Shown: one piece after another, positions 35,901 through 45,100 of the stretch | How the letters are laid out: each line of letters opens with the position of its first letter | How positions within the stretch are numbered: the stretch's first letter is position 1 | Assembly (NCBI GenBank): GCA_905250885.1 | Contig: CAJNOQ010000099.1 | Coordinates: 1-64,000, forward strand | DNA length: 64,000 bases | Origin: Didymodactylos carnosus | Lineage: Eukaryota; Rotifera; Eurotatoria; Philodinida; Philodinidae | Direction: 5' to 3' | Notes under the pieces: model-generated | What the model was told of the DNA's origin: nothing | The model's input: the letters and a program-made list of their open reading frames with translations, nothing else | Databases searched by the model: none | Position numbers and translations under genes: made by a program

Positions 35901-36461
35901 AAGAAAGTTGTTTTCTCATAAACTATGATATTTTAACGCAAATTTTTTACATCAAAAGCGAAATTAAACAATGTTGAATCAGTAACTATTTGTTATGTTA
36001 CTAGAGGAACCATATTTCATTTAATTTTATACATCATTAATTAACATACATCATTAATTTTCAAAAGCGCACTTATTTCCAAAGATATGCTTCAAATCTG
36101 TCACAATTGTGTTTTCAAAAACAAAGGTTTTGAAAATGAAAAACACTTGAAACAATTATATCCTTCTAGATATTTTAAATAATAAATCTTACCTGAATCG
36201 TTTTTTCCTCATAACATACGGCATTAACTGTTTATGAGTTTTAGGTGTTAATAACAGAGTATACGATCCATTTCTTTCGACAACTAAATCTACACCGTTT
36301 AAATGTACGCGATTTTGTAAATTATCATCGACATAAAATGGTGACGATTGAACAAGGCGAGCAGTTTTTGCTGCTGAATTTTTTGATTTTGATGAAATGA
36401 CATGAGGATTTTCATCTAATGGTGATTGTTGAACTAATAAACGAGCATTCGAACAGCCCAT
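9946..36461 (-). CDS. Giant modular scaffold-like protein, 17 exons, about 3334 aa (whole gene span)
   Basis: I assembled this gene from 17 exons, each bounded by GT and AG and matching its neighbours in phase. The coding length is about 10,005 nt and divides evenly by three. Start: MGCSNARLL, an N-myristoylation signal (Gly2, Ala6) with Cys3 available for palmitoylation. Then follow an acidic/coiled exon (res. about 90-388), five exons carrying a basic-GG-hydrophobic-Cys patch, LPxV[DE][FL] strands like those of AHNAK, helix-hairpin-helix-like repeats (res. about 730-960) and helical modules of about 55 aa (res. about 500-560, 2570-2640, 2780-2840, 3080-3140). Most internal introns are phase 0. 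No catalytic motif, signal peptide or membrane span is seen, so a cytoplasmic, membrane-tethered scaffold is the simplest inference. I do not recognise a named family. The least certain joins are exon 3 to 4 (8.4 kb) and exon 8 to 9. The locus could instead be two tandem genes split near 17766/16030. Confidence 0.7.
10219..10541 (-). CDS. Giant gene exon 16: conserved-looking C-terminal region
   Basis: Acceptor TTTTTTTTAG|CA (55-nt intron), split codon C|CA; ends GAT|GTAAGA, phase 0. Contains HVARGLSWREANERARILFY and RGRHPAIHYDEKTAGFDVRM, which are compact, rich in aromatic and basic residues, and look like part of a folded C-terminal domain rather than linker. I cannot name it. Confidence 0.8.
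10597..11073 (-). CDS. Giant gene exon 15: helical module 5
   Basis: The preferred acceptor is TTTTTTTATGCTATTTAG|AT (82-nt intron, G|AT split codon). An earlier in-phase AG at 11125 would add 17 hydrophobic residues and leave a 31-nt intron. Encodes DGRAIESIKAAHLVGRLKSQ, then IPQDVIVVNVVNG, then EKLVNETFDYLQNNKNNEFR followed by TYDDLKNKLKRDH and IEQIVDVIEQAHV (a module copy). Donor AAAAC|GTATGT. Confidence 0.78.
11156..11985 (-). CDS. Giant gene exon 14: degenerate cysteine patch and helical modules 3-4
   Basis: Acceptor TATTATTTAG|A, split codon AA|A. Includes AGSSCLMCGRQPKS, a possible worn copy of the cysteine patch, then VDKIIRKTLQILLSPKVYSY with YLVDPIVDIVRDTLERC (the best module copy) and, near the end, ELQKILDRTCEILSTQQAHT with KREYPKTH (start of another copy). 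A QEKKINKKQENE coil links them. Donor CTAG|GTAAGT. Confidence 0.8.
12120..12292 (-). CDS. Giant gene exon 13: short S/T/K-rich exon
   Basis: Not visible as a long ORF, but bounded by TATTTGTAG|ATG and TCAAA|GTAAGT and open in the required frame (MVKHSSKQSVDTMTYFNTGT to DARKIGATISK). It starts in phase 0 and ends in phase 2, matching exons 12 and 14. The ATG at its first codon is probably internal. Confidence 0.7.
12511..13332 (-). CDS. Giant gene exon 12: helical module 2
   Basis: Acceptor ACTTTTTCAG|GAG, donor GAGAT|GTAAGT, both phase 0. A polar first half (including PPLSRQIDQQPQQQAPLTSR) is followed by LQKIIQHSIDLIKDKKVSSY and YIVDPVVNGLFIAIEKHNLD, a clear copy of the helical module. The LKTLLEAEVSSTMEDFDGKK stretch before it is probably coiled coil. 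Confidence 0.8.
13409..14482 (-). CDS. Giant gene exon 11: duplicate of exon-8 region plus cysteine patch 4
   Basis: Acceptor TTTCATTTAAG|AAA, donor AAAAAG|GTAAAA, both phase 0. The first part (SSSFEVPDVNLNLSK; SEIIHDKDLQMGDVPDIKLY) is a diverged copy of exon 8. Then come PKKTTGGLCSCFGEKAAHK (res. about 2170-2186) and paired LP strands IQAPVANLPPVDLPALES and LKAPAVDLPPVDFSLSQS. + strand ORFs at 13698 and 14280 are shadows. Confidence 0.82.
14652..14843 (-). CDS. Giant gene exon 10: short linker exon
   Basis: Acceptor TTATTTTCAG|AAA, donor GCACTG|GTATGG, both phase 0; 64 codons (KVLDNEIPTTLGKFSVNS and on). No motif beyond S/T/P-rich strands such as LIHPELSLAGTNYD. Confidence 0.7.
14884..15000 (-). 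other. Open stretch between exons 9 and 10
   Basis: After AGACCTGTAG one frame stays open through SKVSVPVGISTDNLIEELAA, but no usable donor follows and it is not needed for the frame. It may be an unused or decayed exon in the 264-nt intron 9. Confidence 0.2.
15108..15893 (-). CDS. Giant gene exon 9: variant patch and LPxV repeats
   Basis: Acceptor ACATAATTTAG|GTT, phase 0. It contains VELPKVDLKGPSLDLNISGD, a strongly basic run (KSKKKKEKKVKKEKKEGN) and the patch SGGGLFGVFKGKK (res. about 1798-1810), in which the cysteines are replaced by G/V. LP strands then follow: LKAPSTDLPKVSNVDF, VSLPPLEGVVF and LRAPFVQLPEVEFTS. Donor CAGAG|GTATGC, phase 0. Confidence 0.8.
15959..16030 (-). CDS. Alternative first exon of the giant gene (24 codons)
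   Basis: ATG at 16030 encodes MSELLTSSSDNIRIEKYETD and ends AAT|GTACGA in phase 0. A 65-nt intron then joins phase 0 to exon 9 (GTTGACGCA). It would produce a form of about 1655 aa carrying exons 9-17, lacking the MGCS start and cysteine patches 1-3. It has no acylation signal. Confidence 0.6.
16120..16127 (-). promoter_or_regulatory. TATA box for the alternative start
   Basis: On the - strand CTATATAAACTCAGTTC contains a consensus TATATAAA. It lies about 90 nt upstream of the ATG at 16030, placing a start site near 16095 with a 5' UTR of about 65 nt. No other TATA consensus this good is seen upstream of any coding start here. Confidence 0.5.
17280..17515. repeat. Degenerate TGAGTAACT repeat with two ~62-bp units
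   Basis: GAGAAACTGCCTTTTATGCA at about 17326 recurs as GAGAAACTCTCTCTTATGCA at about 17388, each followed by CCTGAGTA or CCTAAGTA. GAGTAACT and its complement AGTTACTC recur up to 17510. Confidence 0.55.
17775..18281 (-). CDS. Giant gene exon 8: AHNAK-like strand region
   Basis: 62-nt intron upstream, acceptor TTTACTTTAG|GAA, phase 0. Carries SSFEVPDLNIHADS and SEIIHNHDLQVGEIPNIKLH, both closely repeated in exon 11, then LPKVDIEDGAYDIPHVEVDK. Donor GAA|GTAAGC, phase 0. If the donor is not used, translation stops at 17766-17768, giving a possible short C-terminus. Confidence 0.75.
18344..19147 (-). CDS. Giant gene exon 7: LPxVEF strand and cysteine patch 3
   Basis: Acceptor GTTTTCTTTAG|ACG, phase 0. 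Contains LRGAAVQLPSVEFEKPGPVE, then a lysine-rich run leading into SSSTGGLCASCFGTKASKKQ (res. about 1408-1428), then VPKVDLKGPTIDIKQ-type strands resembling the AHNAK repeat. Donor CCGG|GGTAAAT region with the exon ending at 18344, phase 0. The + strand ORF at 18537 is a shadow. Confidence 0.8.
19148..20660 (-). other. 1.5-kb intron of the giant gene (intron 6)
   Basis: AT-rich with no ORF of note. Contains short CA/TA-rich patches around 19490-19570 and 20450-20600. Nothing else was recognised. Confidence 0.6.
20661..21461 (-). CDS. Giant gene exon 6: cysteine patch 2
   Basis: Acceptor GCGTTCATTAG|ACA, phase 0. Begins TLGQQILDQEVN; the middle is proline-rich (PPQVSVPQQWPKPQP; NKPPPIDIKQTEP). 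Contains KKRKSSGTGGIFACFSGKKS (res. about 1160-1180), a Cys/Phe patch between lysine clusters. Ends KDGKRIYIDEYRERPGLDMS and on to a perfect GTAAGT donor, phase 0. Confidence 0.8.
22017..22443 (-). CDS. Giant gene exon 5: HhH-like repeat 3
   Basis: Acceptor TTATTTTAG|A gives the AG|A split codon with exon 4 (63-nt intron). S/T/Q-rich, including a serine- and threonine-rich run after QNDLSASDSGYS. It ends with IDLDKATNEQLDKYELNQDL, a third copy of the exon-4 repeat pattern and the one closest to a ComEA-style helix-hairpin-helix. Donor GATAAG|GTAATC, phase 0. Confidence 0.75.
22507..23023 (-). CDS. Giant gene exon 4: HhH-like repeats 1 and 2
   Basis: Two overlapping AG acceptors exist (TTGAAG|AG|C). 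Using the first gives G|AG and keeps the frame from exon 3. It encodes an S/G-rich lead, then DYLDLTDIDVVNSLGLPLEV and, about 45 residues later, ELDFADSNALEKINLPEDVA, two copies of a roughly 27-residue pattern (LDx-x(4)-L-x-x-[IL]xLPxxVAxxx). Donor TTAAG|GTAAAT, ending in phase 2. Confidence 0.75.
23937..23992. repeat. (AC)n(AT)n microsatellite
   Basis: About 15 AC units followed by about 9 AT units in intron 3. Confidence 0.95.
24898..25030 (-). repeat. tRNA-like SINE fragment, copy 1
   Basis: Read on the - strand it contains an anticodon-arm hairpin TTTGCAG-TTCGT-CTGCAAA, a variable region, and GTTCGATTC as T-loop and B-box, followed by a possible acceptor strand. The flank TATTCTGCACAATGATTGAA matches the copy at 46022-46135. 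Too diverged for a working tRNA. Confidence 0.4.
25918..26124 (+). CDS. Possible small nested gene, 69 aa
   Basis: ATG (25918 in the run AATAATGGC) to TAG, with coding-like AT-rich codon use: MASTSRDSQINFHGNYNENE, then a lysine-rich part (LLTSKKKNLITKWFNSLHGS) and a short C-terminus. It lies on the opposite strand inside intron 3. A 3' splice-like TTTTGTCACTTTAG about 45 nt upstream could be a 5' UTR or trans-splicing acceptor. No family recognised. GTAACG at the KPYT codons could alternatively be a donor, making this a first exon. Confidence 0.45.
   Translation, partial: ASTSRDSQINFHGNYNENEMNQKLLTSKKKNLITKWFNSLHGSQFIYTDELKPYTVTGIKKIGIEKKT
26553..26818. repeat. 266-bp dispersed repeat, copy 1
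   Basis: Same length as the copy at 29480-29745 with three differences that I can see and no indels. It begins GATTATGAAAAAGATATAAT and ends CAGTATTCATATGATGCGA. No TIRs, ORF or poly(A) tail. Unclassified. Confidence 0.85.
29480..29745. repeat. 266-bp dispersed repeat, copy 2
   Basis: Direct copy of 26553-26818 about 2.9 kb away in the same intron, about 99% identical. Both have GAGATG a little upstream, so the true element may start slightly earlier. Confidence 0.85.
31396..32286 (-). CDS. Giant gene exon 3: cysteine patch 1 and helical module 1
   Basis: Acceptor TTTATTTACAG|GA, phase 1 from exon 2 (G|GA). Contains KKKTKRSGGLCSCTSPRE (res. about 431-448), followed by a lysine-rich linker and a helical region including GQKISSRILDLLRYN and SSWENVQGQVREEY, the first and most divergent copy of the roughly 55-aa module. 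Donor CAAG|GTATGT. Confidence 0.8.
32400..33292 (-). CDS. Giant gene exon 2: acidic and charged helical region
   Basis: Acceptor TCTCTCTTAG|A; the split codon AG|A with exon 1 restores an open frame. It encodes a K/Q-rich helix (KELKIKQKHNKRKQF), an acidic run (DDNLADDDDYLQSDDEGMMEE), then a strongly patterned stretch EVTEITRTITINDQHDLERA with KRELGID after it, which looks like a conserved domain or ligand motif though I cannot name it. Donor AAGAG|GTAAGA. The + strand ORFs here are shadows. Confidence 0.8.
33293..36192 (-). other. 2.9-kb intron 1 of the giant gene
   Basis: Contains a small TIR element (34257-34474), an AT microsatellite near 35350 and AT-rich DNA. No exon was recognised on either strand. 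Confidence 0.55.
34257..34474. mobile_element. Small MITE of about 218 bp
   Basis: GTTTTCGGCAGTTTTACCGT followed by GCCTTAAATAC at the left pairs with GTATTTAAGGCAAGGTAAAA followed by CTGCCGAAAA at the right. The TIRs are about 40 bp with few mismatches and there is no coding capacity. Superfamily not determined. Confidence 0.7.
36193..36461 (-). CDS. Giant gene exon 1: MGCS start
   Basis: ATG at 36461 opens MGCSNARLLVQQSPLDENP, a good N-myristoyltransferase substrate (MGxxxA) with an adjacent Cys for palmitoylation. The rest is polar with a short strand-like patch (VDLVVERNGSYTLLLTP). It ends CAG|GTAAGA in phase 2. ATATTGCTTATAAAAA about 20 nt upstream is TATA-like but very close to the ATG. 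An upstream in-frame continuation of the ORF is low-complexity and unlikely to be coding. Confidence 0.75.
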
Positions 36462-39167
36462 ATTGTTTAGATAAATTTTTATAAGCAATATAACACAGTT
36501 GCTTCTTAATAATATAGCATCTTTTTTTATTTTAATAAAGTCTTTTTTTTTGTATAGCACACAAAAATAAAATTTGTCGTTGTTGTGTGTCACAAATTAT
36601 TATTCTATACTAGGTATATAGAGAGTGAAAGAGGTGTATGATTTTCGGGCTCTGCAACACATAACAAAAACATAATACAGAAGGTTTCATAAAAAAAAAA
36701 AAAAGAAAAAAATAGAATAGAAAGGGAAGAAGAAGAAGAAAGAGCAGACATACAATTTTGAATGTCAAACGGAACTTTTTCTTCTTTTTTTAAAAAAGAA
36801 TTATTTGAACAAACGGTCCTCTGTGTGCATATATGAATGTTGAGTGTCTGTATGATTCGGAGTTTAAAAAAAATAGAGATGTGTGTGTATGTGTGCATGT
36901 GTAGATTGATGTAAAAACATTAGAAGATTGTTATCCCGCAAGCAATTTGCACGAGAACATTGAGATATATATATAGAGAGAGAGAGAGAGAAAAAGAGAG
37001 ATGTATATATGTAAAAATTAAGAGCAGAAATTTTTTTTTGAAAAGAAATATATATATAGACTATATATAAAGGAAAAAACTCGGAAAAGAAAACGTCAAT
37101 ATATTGTCATATGTACTCGTGCTATAGAGTAGAGAAGAAAACGAATGATGCGACTTTATTTTTGGGATAAAGAGAGAGAGAATAAAAGAAGAAGAAGAAT
37201 ATGAAATAAGAGGCGAGAGTAAGATGATGGCGGTGACGATGATGATTGCGGTGATTATGCCGTTATATTAATATTTTGAGCTATTAAAAAAAACCAACAA
37301 AATCAAAAGAAACGACAAAAAGAAAAAAAAATTTTTTTTTTATCCTAGTCTATATACACAAGTAGTTTTCTCGACGTATACCATAGAAATGTATCTACTT
37401 ATTTTCAACAAAAAGAAGAAAAAATACTAGAAGAACTAATTTTTTTTTCCAGATGACAATTTTTTTGTTTTTTACTAGGTATGAGGTGAACAAATTGCTC
37501 ACCTTTTCCTGTATGTACTCTATATTGAGAAAAAGAGTAATTAAACCATTCGGATAGAGAAAATAAGACCTTATTTTCTCAAATTTTGTTAACTATCAGG
37601 AAATAAGATAGCTGTAAACTAATTGAACTTCCTAGTTCCGGTCTTTTCCAATAAAAAAAAGAGAAAAATGTCTGCGTGTTAACAAACGTTTAGGTCATTC
37701 TATCATTTTGAAATTTAAGACATATTATGCTGAGAAATGACGACGCGTTTCCTGTTGTCTTCGAAAGAAACATAGTTTAACCTCATCAAATGCAACAGAT
37801 TGCTCTTAAAACCGCTTCGGACTATTTGGAATTTTGTTCTATTTCAGTCTTCTCTTTCTCTTTACAGTTTAATCAATAATGAAAGCAAAAGAGTTTGATG
37901 TGCGATATTAAGTTACCACTAAAATAGGTAATATAAGAACATGATTGTAAATTTAATATTAATGTAAGTCATTAATTTTATTTGGGAATCCATGATAGTT
38001 TTTTCCTTCCCATTGTAAAAAATATATTTTCTCTTCTTTTACATGGAAAAAGGAGAACCACAGAACAATATACTTTTCCAATATATATTTTTTTATTGGG
38101 AAATTGATTTTTTTCTCCATTTGCCTTTAAGAAAAACAGCTGTCGAAAAAAAATATTGAAATGACAAAAATAATGAACATCTGCAAATGGAGAGAGTATC
38201 TTGGGACACCAATTTTTCTATAAAACGACAAGTGTGTGTGTGTGTGTATGTGTGTACATTTACATTTACTGTTCTGTCATTGAATAATGTCCTTGTCGAA
38301 AATAGACAATGGATTGATATTTTATATAAATCAAATGTTGTTTTGTCTTTAATTGATTTCTTTCTCTCTATTTTCTCTTATATTAATAATTGACAATATT
38401 ATACTATCTTCCTCTCTCTCTCTCTCTCAATCTCTCTTTATCTCTCTAACGTGCTGTGTTGAGTCTTTGTACGTATCTGATAATCGAATTGTTGAACATA
38501 GCGAAAAGAAAACTAAGGAATTTTATGCGTGTGAAAGATATGAACATACAGATTCAAAAGAATTTTTTTGTTTTTAGATTTTATACGACACTCTACATGA
38601 TTCCCATATTATTTGGAATAATTTTTTTGACATCTCATAAGATATCTACAGTTATTATAAGCATACACACATACATTTGTATTAGTAAGATAAACAGACT
38701 AGATAACTAACACAATTTCAGAGTAGTATAACTTTAATTACTTTTTCTCATAATGATGACAATAAAAGAAGAAGAAGAAGAATAACAATAATAGTAGTAA
38801 TGAGAAATATGTATTTAACGAGAAAAGATATAATGTATTTAAGCTTATTCAGATGTAGTTAGACTAAAGAAAAAACATTGGCATCACGATAATTATGAAC
38901 AATCAAAAATTTTTTTGGCACAAATTGTCACTCTTCTTACATATACCTACATAAAGTCAAATCAAGTGAGAAACAAATTTGTTGTTTATTTTGGGAACAA
39001 AGTTGGTATTTTGTTTTGATTGGATAGAATACACTTATTTCGCGAAAAGAGAAAGAGAGAGTAAGAGTGAAGAAATAGAACCTTGACTATCTTGTATTAT
39101 AAACAATAGTTATTACTATTTAAACATTATAGGAAGTAGAAATAGTAACAAGGACAAAAAACTATTC
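36462..39167. other. Upstream region of the giant gene; simple repeats
   Basis: Includes the presumed promoter of the MGCS start, GA-rich microsatellites (about 36970-37000, 37170-37200), A- and T-runs, a GT run near 38232 and a CT run near 38415. ORFs here are low-complexity. Confidence 0.5.
36966..36998. repeat. (AT)n(AG)n microsatellite
   Basis: Short AT run followed by about eight AG units. A similar GA-rich patch follows at about 37170. Confidence 0.9.
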
Positions 39168-39182
39168 ATGTCATCAGCATAC

Positions 39183-39213
<31 letters not shown>

Positions 39214-39287
39214 CTGACAAATCAATAATACCATTGAGAAGAGCTGTTGATAAATCTCATCCTAACATAATGCCCGTTGAATGGCAG
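39168..39287 (+). CDS. Possible exon with poly-Asp (GAT)n run
   Basis: ATG followed by MSSAY, ten Asp codons from a GAT microsatellite, then ADKSIIPLRRAVDKSHPNIM and PVEWQ, and a possible CAG|GTGATA donor (phase 0). The part after the repeat has coding-like composition, but no partner exon is proven. It could be chance around a microsatellite. Confidence 0.3.
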
Positions 39288-42006
39288 GTGATAGAATATG
39301 ATGTATTTGATTGTAAGGACAAAAAGACAAGTCAACTTTTTTCTATTCTTTTCCCATTAAAAGAGGACTTAAACACAGATACAGTTAACTCTGCTGAACT
39401 AAAATATCGATTCTTGCGTGTCAAGAAAAAGTTGTTGTTTTCGCTCATGAAACTAATCTTAATCTTGATTTATTATTTCAATTCTTTATTTAACACGAAA
39501 CAAAAACGCTAAAATAATCGTCTTATCAATATATTGGATCGTTTTTCTTTTATTGGCAAACATATTGAGATGATACAAAAGCAATCTTCTTTTTCTTTCT
39601 AAACATGAAGTGACTTATTTTTTTATCTTGTCAGTTTCTCTCTCGCTCTCCCACATACATACACACATAAAACAACAACAATATGCAATTTTTAAGAAAC
39701 ACTTGAATTTGTTACGTGACACACAGCTTGAATTATTGTTTTTCGGTTTTTTGTAAGTACACAGAGATCATAAAGTTACATAAGATATGTTGATTCCTCT
39801 TTAAAAAAGTTGCTCTTCATATGTATGAGGTAAATATGACATTTAAAATACATCATAGACGCCATTTTTGATACACTGCAGTCATTATAGTATTCGCATA
39901 TTATTATACAACATTCACTTTTGAAAGCGGCGAAGAGAAAATGCAATCGGAACCTGCCACTATCCAATAATGTTTGACAAAATAGTGTAATATAGAGCTG
40001 TAATATTATAGTGTTGAAAAGCTTATGTACCATATCACGGTCAAAATTATGAATAAGGCCTTGTCTGATAACAAAGGACTTTTCCAACTGTCGCCTTGCT
40101 CTTCAGATGACTATGTAAACGAAAAAAGTTTTCTATACACTCCTTTTTCTATATTCTCCTTCAATTCAGCCACTCATTTTCGATTACTATTAATATTTGG
40201 AAAAAAGATCAATTGAAGTATCTAACAGCTGTAAGCTAACGAGTTGGAGTTATGCAATATTTTTTCGATATATACTTTTATTCAGCTACAATAATCTCCC
40301 AAATGTGAACACATTTTCTTGTTGCATTTATGACACATTTATATTCGAAAAACGTTCGCGTTTGCTGGAATAATAGAAAACAGTATATGCACACTATTAA
40401 ATCAATTACATTCAATATTTTCTCTCTTCCTGAAAGATATAATGAGAGAAACAGTATGTTTAGTTTTATCTTCTCCCACATACTGTCACAATTTCTATAA
40501 ATACAGATCGGAAGTCATTTTGTGAATATAGACATCAACCGTGAACGAGGGACATGTTCAAAAGCTGAACTATCCATCATTTAAATTATCAGTTAGAGAC
40601 ATGATAGACGTTAACTTCAACCAGATGTCCTAAAGTTAACATCACTCCGCTTTCCTTGTCAAAGAAAAATGAATGTTCATTCTATTTTTTGGTTGAGTGA
40701 AGGGGGCGGAGGTGTTCAGAGAGTGACTGTTCATTAAAAACACGACAAAAGACCATTTGTCAACGTGAAACAGATGGCGGGCTATCTGTTTGTTGGTTGT
40801 ATGAACAATAAAAGAATGAGCGAAAAAAATTTCAGGGTGTTTAATGAATTATAGTGACAAAACAGTGAGAAAAGTTGAAATGTCACTGTTATATTGTATT
40901 CAAAATATGAACGATACAAATTTGATTGCATTTTAGATGTCAAAAATGGGATTTTACTTTAGATGATTGATTTTAGAGGTTAACGATTTATAGCTGCGGG
41001 ATATAATTAACAATATGGGGTCAGTCATTGGTTCACTGGAATATAAAACCAAGTCAAAAACATAGAAGAAAAATATTGGTGTACCTAATGCTAGCGACAT
41101 ACTTAAAAATTGGTTGATAAGAAAATCTTTTTTAGAACTAGTAAGAGCCAGAAAGAAGATGTATGTAAACTTTTAAAATCTAGGATGTTCTATGGGAGAT
41201 GCAAAGATTCAAAGTTAGTTGCTTGATAAACGTAGATGAGTCATACCAATATTGATATTAAGAAGTGTAATATTCTATAATCATACTGTATCCGATTTTA
41301 AAGATAAAAGAGGTTAGATGTTGGAACTGGGCGATTTGTGTCTGAATTTTTGAGAAAGAAAATAACGCATTATCGTCGAATATCTAAAATGATTCTTAAA
41401 AGGTTAGGATATATTAGTACTTCTTCAAAAACTACTTCACTTCTTATGTCTGAAATTCGTTATCCATTGATTTAACTACATATATTTCTTTGTCCTATAA
41501 TCTACAGCATGATGTAACATCAAAAAAAAGAAGACAACCGTTTTAGATTAAAGGACAAATAAAATAATTGCAGACACCGTATCAAGAGAATATGTGCATT
41601 TTAGGTTCTACACAGTAAATTTATTTTATTTATTTCATAAATTTTCAATGTATTCTTACCCAATCAAACTAATCCTAATCTTATTGTATATCAAAAGTAC
41701 AATTCTTCATACTCGTCGCTTTTACTACAGAGGTCGACATAACTTATCTGAACGTTAGTAGTAGAGGGCACTATCAATCGAATAATTTGTAGAAAGAATG
41801 TGTTGACATGATTAATTCAAAAACGATGATCTGCTTATTAGAAAATGATTGACGAACAAAATGATAATGGAAAAACAATTAATTGCAAAATATTAACGGA
41901 ATAATAACCTCTACTTAATGATTTTTTCGCTTGTATTTCAGTGTCCGATTTTATCAAATGTCTTAAATCTCAATTACTGATGATACAACGATAAGATCAA
42001 CCTTTT
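39288..42006. other. Non-coding AT-rich DNA
   Basis: No convincing ORF or repeat. A good 3' splice site (CGCTTGTATTTCAG at about 41940) opens a short frame ending in a stop at about 41995 (SDFIKCLKSQLLMIQR); it is noted but unsupported. Confidence 0.35.
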
Positions 42007-42135
42007 ATGTTAATAACCAAAATTAATTTTTCTTCTACGTCAAATACCTGGAAATGGATTAAAGAAACGGGCCCAGATGGAAGCAAGGTACATTCAAGAG
42101 ATTTACATAGCTTTATCATAAAAGAACGTAAGAAA
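42007..42135 (+). CDS. Possible first exon, 43 codons
   Basis: ATG to AAA|GTAAGT donor, phase 0. Translates to MLITKINFSSTSNTWKWIKE, then TGPDGSKVHSRDLHSF and IIKERKK. GC content and residue mix are more protein-like than the surroundings. A T-rich tract and AACAG acceptor near 42990 starts a 27-nt open stretch (NTIASKLVH) with its own GTACGT, a possible micro-exon. No family recognised. Confidence 0.3.
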
Positions 42136-45100
42136 GTAAGTTGTTGATATTTTCAATTAATCCTAATCTTTCTCTCATATTCAATGATATGTTTTATAAC
42201 ACCACGAACAAACAACAATTTTTCCTCCTCAAAATGATGTTGACATCCTACCTGTATACATAGATACTTGAACTTTTCACTTGTAAATACATAAGAGAAA
42301 GAACAAACAATCAAAAAGATTAAGATTTGTTAAGAACAAAAATAAATGAAATAATGAGATCAATTGAGACAGATGATGTAAAACAAAAATCCAATCAAGT
42401 CAATTGTTTATTCGATAACAAAGACTGCATTTTTTTAAGGCATAAATGACTAAAATCATTCATTGTTTAACTAAGTCTAATGTATTAGCTTTAGACTGCT
42501 CATATATAAGCTCTTCAAAATATCAAATTCAATCATATTTTATACTAAATTCATGAAACACTCAGTATTCTGAAAAGATAGATTTTCGATGATAAATTAC
42601 GTAAAAAAGAGCACTGTATCATAATAAAATGGTACCATTGAATACTGAAATATGAAACTTAATACTTTTCTTTTATGAAATTCTTACTTATAATATTTCA
42701 AACGACGAGGAATGTTGTTGAAAATAATGCGTTCGAACTTACCATTTTTCATGTACAAGTAAAAAAAGCCTTATGTGTGATCGAATGTGATCATTTGTCA
42801 CAACATTTTTTTTATAGATGTAACGAAAATCACACTTCCAAAAAAATATATCAAACGCATATAATACAATTTTTATAGCTTCCATATGTCAACACATAGG
42901 ATTGATTGAACACTATCCGATAAAAAGAGAAGACTTTTTTCCTTTCTATTTTAAATGATTCTTTTTTTTTTTTCAACTTTCACTAACAGAATACAATAGC
43001 AAGCAAGTTGGTGCACGTACGTTAACTTCAAAAAAACACAACAGAATGCTGTGTAGCTCCAGGAAATGACGCTCTAATGGCAGTTTGTAAATATATCATA
43101 CATAATACTAATTCAGCGTAGTTTAATATAATATGAGGGATGATGTTTAGAAAAAAAATCTGCCTTAGATTAGAATAATTAATTAATTTTATATCTAGCC
43201 GTAATACCAAAAAATGATTACGTGTATGTTATTTTTTCATCTATTGTTTTATGAAACAAGGTTACAAATTTAGCCATTATTTATGTACGCATGTGTACAA
43301 CTACAGCAGAGCTGTTGGCTGAACAAAGAAATCATAATAAAATATAATGAACTTATTATTTAGTACTGGTTATTGAATAACCATAAAAAAAAAAAGAGCT
43401 TACAAATTAGATCAATGATCTATTTACCAAACTTACTGTACATAGTGATAGATTTAGGATGCTAGCGACTGCCAGCACCGGAATTTTTGATTTCATACTC
43501 TTATGACTCTCCTTCTGGTGCAACGTGCCGACAGCGAAAGAAGTAGAAATCGTATTGTCTCCTCCAAGTAAAGTTGCTAAACTTGCTCTTTTGTAAAAAT
43601 TCGTCAGCACCGAAAAGTTTTTCTAGCTTCGCCAGTGACTGAACATGTATATGACATCTTTCACGGAAATAACGAAGGCTGTGTTTTTTAGAACACTGTA
43701 AACCCACTTTCAGTCATAGCAGACTGACATAGAATCTATTAAAAATTCCATTATTTCATTTACATAAATTTTAACTTTTACTTTTCTTTAGCTTCTTCTG
43801 AACTCATGAGAATAACGCCACAAAAACGCAGACTATACGTACAGGTCTTCAGCCTCAATAAGAAAGATAAAAGTTTGTGTTGTGCTCTTTTTGTTATTAG
43901 CGCACAGCTATTCTAAGCAATATGTTATTTTCACTTAAAATCATGACAAAATTTATTCAAATACCATACCGCGTTATAAATGCATAAAAAATGCAAACAA
44001 TGATAATAATTTGAATCAATCGAGTGAAAATATGTTGTTGGTTTATTTTATGAATGGATGTCGCGTATGCACATTACTGAATTCTACGGCATATATTCAC
44101 GATGAGAACACTATTAGTAGTAAAAACATGGAAATATGTCTGTATTCAGAACGCAAAAGAAAAAATACGATATATGGATGACATTACTAACAGAATAACA
44201 ATATACACAACATGCTTATCGATGATATAGACTTAGTCGGCGTATAATCATTATCAGAGAGGTACGCGACGTCACAAGCTTTTGTCAATTTTTTTCTTCT
44301 TTCTTCTCAACAATAGCAACTATCCTCTTTATTTCTCTCTCTCTCTCTCTGTCTACTGATATCAAGGAATAGCGCAATAGTGTACTTTACCTATATTATG
44401 ATCACCAGTAGTTTACTATTAACAACGATGTACATATATACATTTAAAAACAAAACAATAGAAGAAGAAAAGTTATGTTTATGCGACTTTTTTGTCGGCA
44501 TTTAACATGTGTCATTCAGATGAATAAACAACTTTCAATACGTACTCTGTAGATGTACACATGCAGATCATAGAATCTCATCCATTGAATGAAATTGGAT
44601 TAAAAAAAGAACAGTTGAGATGAAAAGTGAAAGAAAAGAAGAGAAAAAAACAGTTACGACATATTTTTTTACTATGTATGATGATACCAAAATCAAAAGA
44701 CTAAAATAACTAACTGTACGAACGAATCTAGTGTCGATATTTGATTGGTTAAACGAAAGATCTTTTTTTATAAAAACTACTTGATTGCTATACTGTAGGT
44801 TTAGATCTTACCTCTCATTTTCGTCAAATAATAATTTCATCAAATAGACTTTGATAAAAAAATATTTCTAATTTGAAAATATTCCACAAGAGTAAATCGA
44901 TCGAAAAGGATTAGAACTTGAGGTTAAGTATGTCACTATCAAATATATTTTGTGCATATATGTGTTTTTAATTGTATCTTATGTAGTTCCATCCTATTTC
45001 GGGTTAATTGTGCCCATAACTCACAATATTACAGAAGAAAGGATACATTGATCCATCTTTTATTTTTTATCTTTACGTAATGATGATAAAGATAATATAA

